From: Thiobaca trueperi
GTDB lineage: Bacteria > Pseudomonadota > Gammaproteobacteria > Chromatiales > Chromatiaceae
DNA: 64,000 bases
Assembly: GCF_004342175.1 (NCBI RefSeq)
Contig: NZ_SMAO01000003.1
Location: 372,001 to 436,000, forward strand
Direction of reading: 5' to 3'
Below, in pieces: positions 19,338-29,786 of the stretch. The position numbers were made by a program, and so were the translations under genes. The notes under the pieces were generated by a model. The model did no database searches and was not told the origin of the DNA. It saw only the letters and a program-made list of their open reading frames with translations. The stretch's first letter is position 1. Each line of letters begins with the position of its first letter.

Positions 19338-20897
19338 TCACGCCCCGGCAGCGGCCTTCTGCTCCGCACGCGCCCGGTGCATCAGGATATTGAGCATCCG
19401 CATCGTGGCGCCAACTGCCGCGAAGACCTGGTTGGCGTGGACGCCACGGGTGCGCAGTTCGCCCGCTTCGGTCTCCCAGGCAATGCTGCACTCGGTCAGT
19501 GCGTCGGTTCGTCCACCTTTGGGGATGCGCACCTCGTAATCGATCAGGGTCGGCAGGGCGAGTCCGCGCTTTTTCGCGAGCTTGGCGAGTGCGCTGACAA
19601 AGGCGTCGAAACCGCCGTTGCCGCTGCCGACGGCGGTATAGATCTCATCGTCCAGGCGCACCCGGATGCTGGCGGTCGATTCCAGATCGAGCGTCGAGGC
19701 GATGGAGCAGGCCAGCAGCTCGGCATGGTTGTAATCCTTGCTCTCCAGCACCTCGGCGATGATGAAGGGTAGGTCCTCGGTGGTGATGGTCTTTTTGGAG
19801 TCGCCCAGTTCGACGATACGCTTCAGCACCTTGCGCTGATTCTCTTCCGAGAGATCGATATCGAGCCGTTCCAGGTTCTTCGCCAGCGACGCCTTGCCGG
19901 CCAGCTTGCCGAGCGCGTATTTGCGCCGTCGGGCGAAGCGTTCGGGCGAGAGCCGGCTGTGATAGAGACTGCCCTTTTTGTCGCCATCGGCGTGGATGCC
20001 GGCGGTCTGGGTGAAGACATCCGCGCCGACGATGGGCGCGTTGTCGGCGATGCGCTTGCCGGAGAAATATTCGACCAGCTCGCTGATCCGCGCCAGATGG
20101 GTCTCGTCGATGCCGACCTCGAACCCGAGCTGATCGCGCAGATTGACCGCAACCTCGGCCAGCGAGGCATTGCCGGCGCGCTCGCCGAGACAGTTGACCG
20201 TGCAATGCACCGCCGCCGCGCCAGCCTGCGCAGCGGCGAGCACGTTGGCGGTCGCCAGTCCGTAATCATTGTGCGGATGAAAGTCGAATTTCAGTTCAGG
20301 GAAACGCCCGACCATGTCTGAGACGGCGGCAAAGACCCGCTCCGGGGTCATGACGCCGAGCGTGTCGGGCAGCATGAAATGACCGATCCCCACATCGGCC
20401 AGACGCTCGACCAGTCCGAAGACATAATCCGGGTTGTCGCGATAGCCGTTCGACCAGTCCTCCAGATAGAGATTGACCGCCAGCCCGCGTGTCCGGGCGT
20501 GGGCGATGGTGGTGCGGACATCGGCGACATGCTCATCGAGCGTCTTGCCGAGCTGGCCGCGACAGTGCTTTTCACTGCCCTTGGCGAGCAGATTGATGAC
20601 CCGCCCGCCGGCATCGGCGATCCAGTCCACGCTCTGCCCGCCATCGACAAAACCCAGCACCTCCACCCGTTCAGCCAATCCCCTGGCGCGCGCCCAGTCG
20701 ATGATCTGCGCCAGCGCCTCGGCCTCGCCGCTGGAGACCCGCGCCGAGGCGACTTCGATGCGGTCAACCCGCACCAGTTCCAGCAGCGCCTTGGCGAGAT
20801 TGACCTTTTCATCGGGCGAAAACGACACGCCCTGAGTCTGCTCGCCGTCGCGCAGGGTGGTGTCCATGATCGGAAGATAGCGAGTGGATTCGCTCAT
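19338..20897 (-). CDS. 2-isopropylmalate/(R)-citramalate synthase family protein
   Basis: Condenses acetyl-CoA with a 2-oxo acid. The HMGL-like TIM barrel has DTTLRDGEQTQGVSF near the N-terminus (metal Asp and catalytic Arg), FDFHPHNDYGLATANVLAA with the metal-binding His pair (about residue 206), and NCLGERAGNASL. A C-terminal LeuA-dimer/allosteric domain (about 365-505) is present. At 519 aa it resembles the long LeuA2/CimA group. The start overlaps the thrC stop as ATGA, with GGAGGT 7 bases upstream, so the two are coupled. Adjacent to threonine synthase the product could be citramalate, a threonine-independent route to isoleucine, or isopropylmalate for leucine; substrate choice cannot be read here, so I give no symbol. 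Confidence 0.85.
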   Translation of the reverse strand: MSESTRYLPIMDTTLRDGEQTQGVSFSPDEKVNLAKALLELVRVDRIEVASARVSSGEAEALAQIIDWARARGLAERVEVLGFVDGGQSVDWIADAGGRVINLLAKGSEKHCRGQLGKTLDEHVADVRTTIAHARTRGLAVNLYLEDWSNGYRDNPDYVFGLVERLADVGIGHFMLPDTLGVMTPERVFAAVSDMVGRFPELKFDFHPHNDYGLATANVLAAAQAGAAAVHCTVNCLGERAGNASLAEVAVNLRDQLGFEVGIDETHLARISELVEYFSGKRIADNAPIVGADVFTQTAGIHADGDKKGSLYHSRLSPERFARRRKYALGKLAGKASLAKNLERLDIDLSEENQRKVLKRIVELGDSKKTITTEDLPFIIAEVLESKDYNHAELLACSIASTLDLESTASIRVRLDDEIYTAVGSGNGGFDAFVSALAKLAKKRGLALPTLIDYEVRIPKGGRTDALTECSIAWETEAGELRTRGVHANQVFAAVGATMRMLNILMHRARAEQKAAAGA

Positions 20898-22285
20898 GTC
20901 GGCACCTCCAGGACGGATTGCAGATGGCCTTTGATGGCCTCGGGCGTGGCATCGAGTTCGACGCAGCGCGATTCCTTCTCCAGCAGCCCCAGGAGCGACG
21001 GGGGCGGCGGTGCCTCCTGTCCGATGGCCTCGCGCACCGCCTCGCCGAACTTGGCCGGATGGGCGGTCGCCAGACAGACACAGCCCGGCAGATCCTGCGC
21101 GGCCCGCACCCCGACCGCCGTGTGCGGACAGAGAATGTAGCCGCTGGACGCGAAGGTCGCGCGGATCTGGTCCAGGGTCTCGGGATCGCTCACGGCGGCT
21201 GCGCTGAAATCGGCCTGAACCTGCGCATGACGGGCGGGATCGACCGACAGCCGTCCGGTATCCTGCAGATCGCCGAGCAGGGCGCGCACCTGAGCCGTGT
21301 CGCCGTCGTGGAGATGATAGAGATAACGCTCGAAATTGGAGGCAAGCTGGATGTCCATCGCCGGACTCAGGGTCTGATGGACCCTGTCTTCGATGGCATA
21401 GACGCCGGTTTTCACGAAGCGGGTCAGGATGTCGTTGCGGTTGGTGGCGATCACCAGCCGCTCGATCGGCAGACCCATGCGCCGCGCGAGATAACCGGCG
21501 AAGACATCGCCGAAGTTGCCGGTCGGTACCGAGAAACTGACCGGCTGCGCGGGATCGCCGCCGCTGACCCGACCCCAGGCATAAAAGTAATAGACCGTCT
21601 GTGCCAGGATCCGCGCCCAGTTGATCGAATTGACCGCGCCGAGCCGGTAGGCCGACTTGAAGGGCAGGTCATTGAACAGCGATTTGACCACGCGCTGGGC
21701 GTCGTCGAAGGTGCCCTGTACCGCGATGTTGTGGACATTGGCGTCCAGCACCGTGGTCATCTGGCGTTCCTGGATCGGTGAGACCCGGCCCTTGGGATGC
21801 AGGATGAAGATCTGGATCCGCTCCTTGCCGCGCACGCCATAGATGGCCGCCGAGCCGGTATCGCCCGAGGTGGCGCCGACAATGTTGAGTTGGCTGCCGT
21901 CGCGCGCCAGGAGATACGCGAAGAGATTCCCGAGCAACTGGAGCGCCACGTCCTTGAAAGCGGCGGTCGGGCCGTGAAAGAGTTCGAGGATCCGCTGGCC
22001 GCCGGTCTTGATCACCGGCGTCACCTCGGGATGGGTGAAGGTCGCATAGGAGCGGTCAATCAGGGCGCGCAGATCGGCGCGCGGGATCTCGTCGCCGACG
22101 AAGGGCGTCAGGACTTCGAGCGCCAGATCCTGAAACGACAGACCGGACCAGGCGCGCAGGGTCGCGGCGTCGAGTTGGGGAATCTCGGCCGGCACCAGGA
22201 GACCGCCATCGGTGGCGAGCCCCATCATGACCGCATCCGCAAAGCCGATGGGGGCGATGCCGCCCCGGGTGCTCAGATAATGCAT
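20894..22285 (-). CDS. thrC: Threonine synthase
   Basis: PLP enzyme that converts O-phospho-homoserine to threonine and phosphate. 463 aa, of the long bacterial/yeast type, starting MHYLSTRGG, which matches the family's YxSTRG opening. The PLP lysine lies in GPTAAFKDVALQ (about residue 110), and GATSGDTGSAAIYG (about 140) forms the phosphate-binding loop. FSVPTGNFGDVFAGY is also typical. First gene of a two-gene operon with the isopropylmalate/citramalate synthase-like gene (4-base overlap). The 5' flank to the next divergent gene is about 300 bases. I see no threonine-rich leader peptide or attenuator of the E. coli thrL kind. Confidence 0.95.
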   Translation of the reverse strand: MHYLSTRGGIAPIGFADAVMMGLATDGGLLVPAEIPQLDAATLRAWSGLSFQDLALEVLTPFVGDEIPRADLRALIDRSYATFTHPEVTPVIKTGGQRILELFHGPTAAFKDVALQLLGNLFAYLLARDGSQLNIVGATSGDTGSAAIYGVRGKERIQIFILHPKGRVSPIQERQMTTVLDANVHNIAVQGTFDDAQRVVKSLFNDLPFKSAYRLGAVNSINWARILAQTVYYFYAWGRVSGGDPAQPVSFSVPTGNFGDVFAGYLARRMGLPIERLVIATNRNDILTRFVKTGVYAIEDRVHQTLSPAMDIQLASNFERYLYHLHDGDTAQVRALLGDLQDTGRLSVDPARHAQVQADFSAAAVSDPETLDQIRATFASSGYILCPHTAVGVRAAQDLPGCVCLATAHPAKFGEAVREAIGQEAPPPPSLLGLLEKESRCVELDATPEAIKGHLQSVLEVPT

Positions 22286-22581
22286 GCTGTTCTCTGTACG
22301 AAGTCATCAAAGTCGGAGGGTGACGGTTGTTGCCGTCCGGACGTGCTGCAAGTGGTCCAGAGTAAGAAACCCGGCGGGGAATGGCAACCAGGCTTACCTG
22401 AGCCTGACTCACGCATGACGTCACAGGTCGGCATTGTGACGGTTTTTCAATTCTGTTGATTGATGAATGCGTTTTTCAGTCGTTGACAGGATGGTGATCC
22501 GCCGAGAGAATGTCCTCAGTCCGCCCACATCACAACAAAGAAGGCGGACGCACCAGAAGAAATAAAATGCTGGAGGACACC
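22286..22581. other. Divergent intergenic region upstream of thrC and the DUF4212 operon
   Basis: Holds a short GC-rich part, then an AT-richer part near 22440-22480. TTGACA occurs at 22485-22490 but lacks a convincing -10 at the right distance. A CCGCCCAC/GGCGGAC inverted pair lies around 22520-22550. No known RNA motif recognised. Confidence 0.4.
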
Positions 22582-22686
22582 GTGGCAATTTCACTTCCCG
22601 CTCAAAGTAGCGGCGGGGAGTGTCGTCTCTGCGTCATCCAGATTCATTCCCGATCATGCAAATCTGTATGGAGTGACATGGCATGA
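22582..22686 (+). CDS. Possible 34-aa leader peptide coupled to the DUF4212 gene
   Basis: GTG at 22582 follows a strong GGAGG (22572-22576) by 5 bases and opens 34 codons ending VWSDMA. Its TGA overlaps the ATG of the DUF4212 gene as ATGA, a classic coupling arrangement. It contains two cysteines in GGECRLCV and is not hydrophobic. I do not recognise it. Either a regulatory leader or a chance reading frame; the ribosome site and overlap make it worth recording. An ATG in the same frame at 22567 is an alternative start. Confidence 0.35.
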   Translation: MAISLPAQSSGGECRLCVIQIHSRSCKSVWSDMA

Positions 22687-23267
22687 CTCCCGATAAACGC
22701 GCGGATTACTGGAGGGCGAACCTACGCCTGCTGGCAATACTCCTGACTGTCTGGTTCATCGTTTCCTATGGCTTCGGCATCCTCCTGGTGGAGCCGCTGA
22801 ATGCCGTCTCGCTCGGCGGTTATCCGCTGGGATTCTGGTTTGCCCAACAGGGTTCGCTCTATATCTTCGTGGCGCTGATTTTCATCTATGCCGCGATGAT
22901 GAACCGGCTCGACGAGGAATTTGATGTCGGCGAGGACGGTGGCTCGGGGCTTGCCTCGTCATCCCACCCCATGACTGCCGGGACGCCGCCAGCGCATGAC
23001 GCAAGCGATCACCCGACAGACCCGCGTGCGGAATACTGGAAGGCCAATCTGCGTCTGCTGGCCATCCTTCTGACCATCTGGTTCATCGTCTCCTATGGCT
23101 TCGGGATCATCCTGGTGGAACCGCTGAACGCCATCTCGCTCGGCGGTTATCCGCTCGGCTTCTGGTTTGCCCAGCAAGGCTCGCTCTATCTCTTCGTGGC
23201 GCTGATTTTCATCTATGCCGCGATGATGAACCGTCTCGACCAAAAATTTGACGTTAGCGAAGACTGA
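22683..23267 (+). CDS. DUF4212 membrane protein, tandem-duplicated fusion
   Basis: 194 aa made of two nearly identical DUF4212 domains (about residues 5-83 and 115-194) joined by a roughly 30-residue Ser/Pro/Asp-rich linker. Each copy has two TMs and the family text YWxANLRLLAILLTxWFIVSYG, then SLGGYPLGFWFAQQGSLY and IYAAMMNRLD. DUF4212 is normally one copy of roughly 80-100 aa and is the small partner of the VC_2705-type sodium:solute symporter, which follows here after 14 bases. The two halves differ mostly at third codon positions, so the duplication is old and under selection. With two copies fused, the subunit ratio to the symporter may be fixed at 2:1 (inference). GGAG lies 9 bases before the ATG. 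Confidence 0.93.
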   Translation: MTPDKRADYWRANLRLLAILLTVWFIVSYGFGILLVEPLNAVSLGGYPLGFWFAQQGSLYIFVALIFIYAAMMNRLDEEFDVGEDGGSGLASSSHPMTAGTPPAHDASDHPTDPRAEYWKANLRLLAILLTIWFIVSYGFGIILVEPLNAISLGGYPLGFWFAQQGSLYLFVALIFIYAAMMNRLDQKFDVSED

Positions 23268-23281
23268 GGAGACATCCAGCC

Positions 23282-25081
23282 ATGACAGCACTCGAACTCT
23301 GGACTTACAGCATCGTCGGCACGACCTTCGCGATGTATATCGGCATCGCCATCTGGTCGCGTGCCAAATCGACCAGTGAATTCTATGTCGCTGGCGGCGG
23401 CGTTCACCCGGTTGCCAACGGCATGGCGACGGCGGCTGACTGGATGTCAGCGGCATCCTTCATCTCCATGGCTGGCATGATTGCCTTTGGCGGTTATGGC
23501 GCATCCGTCTTTCTGATGGGCTGGACCGGCGGCTATGTGCTGCTCGCGCTGCTGCTCGCGCCTTATCTGCGCAAATTCGGCAAGTTCACGGTGCCGGAAT
23601 TCATCGGCGACCGCTATTACTCCAACTCGGCGCGCGTGGTCGCCGTGGTCTGTCTGATCCTCGCCTCGGTCACTTACGTCATCGGTCAGATGACGGGTAT
23701 CGGCGTGGCCTTCTCGCGGTTTCTGGGTGTCAGCTACGAGATGGGCATCCTGATCGGCATGGGCATCGTCGCCGTCTACGCCATCATGGGCGGCATGAAG
23801 GGCATCACCTATACCCAGATCGTGCAGTATGTGGTGCTGATCCTGGCCTACACCATCCCGGCGATCTTCATTTCCCTGAACCTCACCGGTAATCCGATCC
23901 CGCAGCTCGGTCTCGGCAGTACCTATATCGGCGATGACGCCGGTCTCTCCCTGCTCGGCAAGCTCGACCAGGTCGTGACTGACCTCGGCTTCAAGGAATA
24001 CACCACCCAGGTGCTGGGCAGCTCGCTCAACATGTTCGTCTATACCCTGTCGCTGATGATCGGCACCGCCGGTCTGCCGCATGTCATCATCCGTTTCTTC
24101 ACCGTGCCCAAGGTCCGGGATGCGCGTTATTCCGCCGGCTGGGCGCTGGTCTTCATCGCCATCCTTTACACCACGGCACCGGCGGTCGGCGCCATGGCCC
24201 GTCTCAACCTGATGAACACCATCCAGGTCGGCCCGGTCGGCGAGGAAGCCAGCAATCTGGTCTATGACGAACGCCCGGAATGGTTCAAGCGCTGGGAGAC
24301 CACGGGTCTGCTCAAGTTCGAGGACAAGAACGGCGACGGACGCATTCAGTACTACAACGACGCCAATCCGGAATTTGCCGCCAAGGCGGAGGATCTGGGC
24401 TGGAAAGGCAATGAAATGGTGACGGTCAACAACGACATCATGGTGCTGGCCAACCCGGAAATCGCCGCCCTGCCGAACTGGGTCATCGCGCTGGTGGTCG
24501 CCGGCGGTCTCGCCGCCGCGCTCTCCACCGCAGCCGGTCTGCTGCTCGCCATCTCGTCATCGATCTCGCATGACCTGCTCAAAGGCGTGATGATGCCGAC
24601 CATTTCGGAGAAGAACGAGCTCATGGCCGGACGACTCGCCATGATCGCAGCCATCGTGCTGGCCGGTTATCTGGGTCTGAATCCACCGGGCTTCGCGGCG
24701 GGAACGGTCGCCATCGCCTTCGGTCTGGCGGCCTCGTCGATCTTCCCGGCGATCATGCTCGGCATCTTCTCGAAGCGCACCGGCAACATCGGGGCCATTG
24801 CCGGCATGATCACCGGCGTGACCTTGACCCTGCTGTATGTGTTCCAGCACAAGGGCATCTTCTTCATCAAGGGTACCGAGTTCCTGATGCCCGAACTGGG
24901 CATGGGCGCCAACTGGTTCTTCGGCATCACGCCCGAAGCCTTCGGTGCAGTGGGCGCGCTGGGTAACTTCATCGTCGCCATCGTCCTGTCCAAACTCACG
25001 GCACCGCCTCCGGAGCACATTCAGCATCTGGTCGAGGATGTGCGCATCCCGCGTGGTGCGGGGGTTGCGACCGGGCATTGA
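23282..25081 (+). CDS. Sodium:solute symporter, ActP-like (VC_2705 subfamily)
   Basis: Predicted Na+-coupled monocarboxylate (probably acetate) uptake permease of the SSS family, 599 aa, with about 13 TMs. Family motifs include SEFYVAGGGVHPVANGMATAADWMSAASFI near the N-terminus and GTAGLPHVIIRFFTVPK in the middle. A non-membrane insert (about residues 315-400) includes a loop DKNGDGRIQYY that looks like an EF-hand calcium site. It forms a unit with the upstream DUF4212 gene and ends at a clear terminator. Substrate is inferred from family and from acs in the same window; other short acids are possible. Confidence 0.9.
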   Translation: MTALELWTYSIVGTTFAMYIGIAIWSRAKSTSEFYVAGGGVHPVANGMATAADWMSAASFISMAGMIAFGGYGASVFLMGWTGGYVLLALLLAPYLRKFGKFTVPEFIGDRYYSNSARVVAVVCLILASVTYVIGQMTGIGVAFSRFLGVSYEMGILIGMGIVAVYAIMGGMKGITYTQIVQYVVLILAYTIPAIFISLNLTGNPIPQLGLGSTYIGDDAGLSLLGKLDQVVTDLGFKEYTTQVLGSSLNMFVYTLSLMIGTAGLPHVIIRFFTVPKVRDARYSAGWALVFIAILYTTAPAVGAMARLNLMNTIQVGPVGEEASNLVYDERPEWFKRWETTGLLKFEDKNGDGRIQYYNDANPEFAAKAEDLGWKGNEMVTVNNDIMVLANPEIAALPNWVIALVVAGGLAAALSTAAGLLLAISSSISHDLLKGVMMPTISEKNELMAGRLAMIAAIVLAGYLGLNPPGFAAGTVAIAFGLAASSIFPAIMLGIFSKRTGNIGAIAGMITGVTLTLLYVFQHKGIFFIKGTEFLMPELGMGANWFFGITPEAFGAVGALGNFIVAIVLSKLTAPPPEHIQHLVEDVRIPRGAGVATGH

Positions 25082-25112
25082 TCCGGCTGCTGTAAGCCCT
25101 GATCGTTCGCTG

Positions 25113-25136
25113 GCCCCGCTTATGCGGGGCTTTTTC
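25113..25136 (+). terminator. Rho-independent terminator after the symporter
   Basis: Stem GCCCCGC/GCGGGGC (25113-25119, 25124-25130), four-base loop TTAT, then TTTTTCATTTT. It ends the DUF4212-symporter unit and separates it from the kinase genes. Confidence 0.9.
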
Positions 25137-25257
25137 ATTTTCCCCTCTGCCTGACGCGGACATCCCCTTTTACCCAGACTGGAGCAATAGGCAGAATCGG
25201 CCGGACATGTCAGCATAGGCAAACGCCTGAAAGGCGGAAGATGCAGGGTCACTCAAG

Positions 25258-27959
25258 ATGAAAATCCGGATCACCAGCAAACTCCTCATCGTCTTGATCG
25301 TCACCGCCTTCGCCCCCCTCCTGATTCTGGGATGGGTCGGTTATCAGAGCACGACCGGCATACGCCAGATCGCCTCCCAGGCCAATCGCGATGTCGCCGA
25401 TCTCGCCATGTCGGACAGCAGCGCCGCCCTCTCGGCGGAACTCAAAACGCGCCTGACCAACATGACCGAGCGCTATGCTGGAGACATCGACGACATCCTG
25501 CAGAAGGTTCAGGGTGATACCCTCAAGCTCGCCGATTTTGCCAGCTATCTCTTCAATCACGGGGAGACGCTCAAGCGTTACGCCTCGCCGAGTCTCTATG
25601 AACCCGCACCGCAACATCGCATGTTCGGCAGCCGTCAGCCGAACGGGAATTCCTGGCTCGGTGTCTTCGGCAAAGGGGTGGATGCCAGCGGTCAGGTCAG
25701 TCCCGGCATCCTGAAGGAAATCCATCTCACCGAGTACATGGATATCCTGTTCCGCAGCATCGCGGCAACCAATCCCTATGCCGTGCAGACCTATATCAAT
25801 ACGGCGAATCAGCTCTCGCGCGGGATGCCGTTCGTCAACGGCGAATTCAAATGGACCGATGCGACCGAGCAGTTTGCCAATCTGCCCGACGTCACGGCCT
25901 TCGATTTCTATTATCTGGCCGATGCGGCGCACAATCCGGAACGCAAGCCCAAATGGACCGAACTCTACTGGGATCCGGCAGGGCTGGGCTGGATGGTGTC
26001 GAGTATCGCCCCGGTCTATCGGGGAGATGATCTGGTTGCCGTGACCGGAATCGACATCACGCTCGACCGTATCGTCAAGGGCATCCTCAATCTGAAACTG
26101 GAACAGACCGGATTCGCCTTCCTGATGTCCGAGCGCGGTCAGGCCATCGCCTTTCCCGAACGGGCGGCGGATTTTCTCGCGTTCCAGGGCAGCTTCGAGG
26201 GCCAGTTCAAAGAGAACGAGGCATTCAAACACTCGCTCACGGCAATTCGCGATCCGGCCTTTCAAACGATCATCGCGGCGATGCGGCAGGGCGAGAGCGG
26301 GCTGAACACCTACACCGACCCCAAAGATGGAAAGGAATATTTCTTTGCCTATCACCCGATTCCGGTCACTGGCTGGAGCGTCGGTCTCGTCGTCCCCGTG
26401 CAGGAGATCATCGCCCCGGCGCTGCTGACCAATCAGAAGATCGAACAGAGCCGCGCACTCACCGACGCCACCCTCAACGAACGTGCGGACTCGCTGGTAC
26501 AAACCTTTCTCTGGCTGCTGCTGGCCATCATGCTGACCCTGGCGCCCGTCGCCCTGGTCTTCGCGCGCAGCATCTCAAAACCCATCCAGGCCCTCGCCGA
26601 AGGCTCGCGTCGCGTCGGCGCCGGCGAACTGAAACACCGCATCCTGGTCACCTCCGGCGACGAAATCGAAGACCTCGCACTGACCTTCAATCAGATGGCG
26701 GAGGATCTACAAACCAAGATCGACGAGATCGAAAGCGCCAATCGGGAGCTGCTACAGCTCGACCAGCTCAAATCCAAGTTCATCTCAATGGCGTCGCATG
26801 AATTGCGCACGCCATTGATCGCGATCCAGGGCTACGTCGATCTGATCCGCGAAGGCCGGGGCGGCGACATCTCGGAGGCGCAGCGGACGATGCTCGACAC
26901 CGTGTCGCGCAACGCGACACGCCTCGCCCGCATCGTCACTGAATTGCTGGACATCTCGCGGATCGAAGAGAACAGGCTGGTGTTGGAGCGGGTGCCGGTT
27001 TCGCTGGCGACCATCATTACCCAGATCGCCGAAGAACAGGTGCCCTATCTGGAGAGTCGCGGACACCATCTCGCCCTGGAGATCGCAGAGGATCTGCCCC
27101 CCGTCAGCGGCGATCCCGACCGACTCTCGCAGGTCATCATCAACCTGCTGGGAAATGCCATCAAATACACCCCCGATCAGGGGCACATCCGTATTCGGGC
27201 CTATGCCGAATCCGACCGGGTTCACATCGAGGTCAGCGATACCGGCATCGGGATCAAGCCGGAGGATCTCGGCAAGCTGTTCAAACGCTTTTCGACCCTG
27301 GGTGATATCACCAAACATCGCACCGGCAAGAATGAATTCCTCGCTGGCGGCACCGGGCTCGGGCTTTCCATCGTCCAGGGCATCGTCCAGGCGCACGATG
27401 GCAGGATCTGGGTCGAGAGCGAATACGGCAAAGGCAGCACCTTCCATCTCCAACTGCCCATTGCGCATGACCATGACGGCAGTGCGGCGCCAGTGGCAGA
27501 ACGAAGCGACGACGCACCGCCGGCCATCCAGACCTTCAAGGTCATCCATTTCGAACGGCCTGATGCCACCCCGATCGACATCGCCCCTGATGAGCGTCTG
27601 TCCATCCTGGTGGTGGACGACGAGGCGGATGTCATCACCTTCACGCGCGCACTGCTCGAAGACGATTACACGGTGTTCAGCGCCCAGACCAGCGCCCTGG
27701 CGATCAGGGAGGCGATCAACCGCAAACCGCACCTGGTGCTGCTGGATGCCTGGATACCCGGCATTTCCGGCTACGATATCTGTCGCACGCTCAAGCGCAA
27801 CAGCCACACCAGAGAGATGCCGATCATCATCTTCACCGCCGCGACCCAGAAGATCGACGAAGAGCGGGCGCGGGAGTCGGGAGCCGACGGTTTCGTCACC
27901 AAGCCTTTCCGTCGCGAACAGATGGTTGAACTGATCGAAAGTTTTCGCGGGCATCGGGT

Positions 27960-27963
<4 letters not shown>
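25258..27963 (+). CDS. Hybrid sensor histidine kinase with double-Cache and receiver domains
   Basis: 901-aa membrane kinase. TM1 about 8-28; a large periplasmic dCache-type domain (about 35-400) with [20 protein letters not shown] near its end; TM2 about 418-438; HAMP (about 440-490); HisKA with His514 in ASHELRTPL; HATPase with GNAIKYT, DTGIGI and [10 protein letters not shown]; and a C-terminal receiver with Asp830 in LLDAWIPG. No HPt domain. dCache domains often bind small carboxylates or amino acids, so an organic-acid signal would suit the neighbouring symporter, but the ligand is unknown. Its stop overlaps the next kinase gene by 4 bases (ATGA), so the two are probably one signalling module. 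Confidence 0.93.
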
Positions 27964-29633
<1,670 letters not shown>

Positions 29634-29786
29634 TGACGCAGTCCCGGTATCGCCTCAACTCGTGCTGTGTTTCCGCTCGGTTTTGACGTGCTTTCAGATT
29701 AAGATCTCCACCATGACCGCCTGTGAGCCTGCTCGCTGCATCGAACTGCCGCCGCCATCCAAAATGAACCAACAGGGTATTACGCG

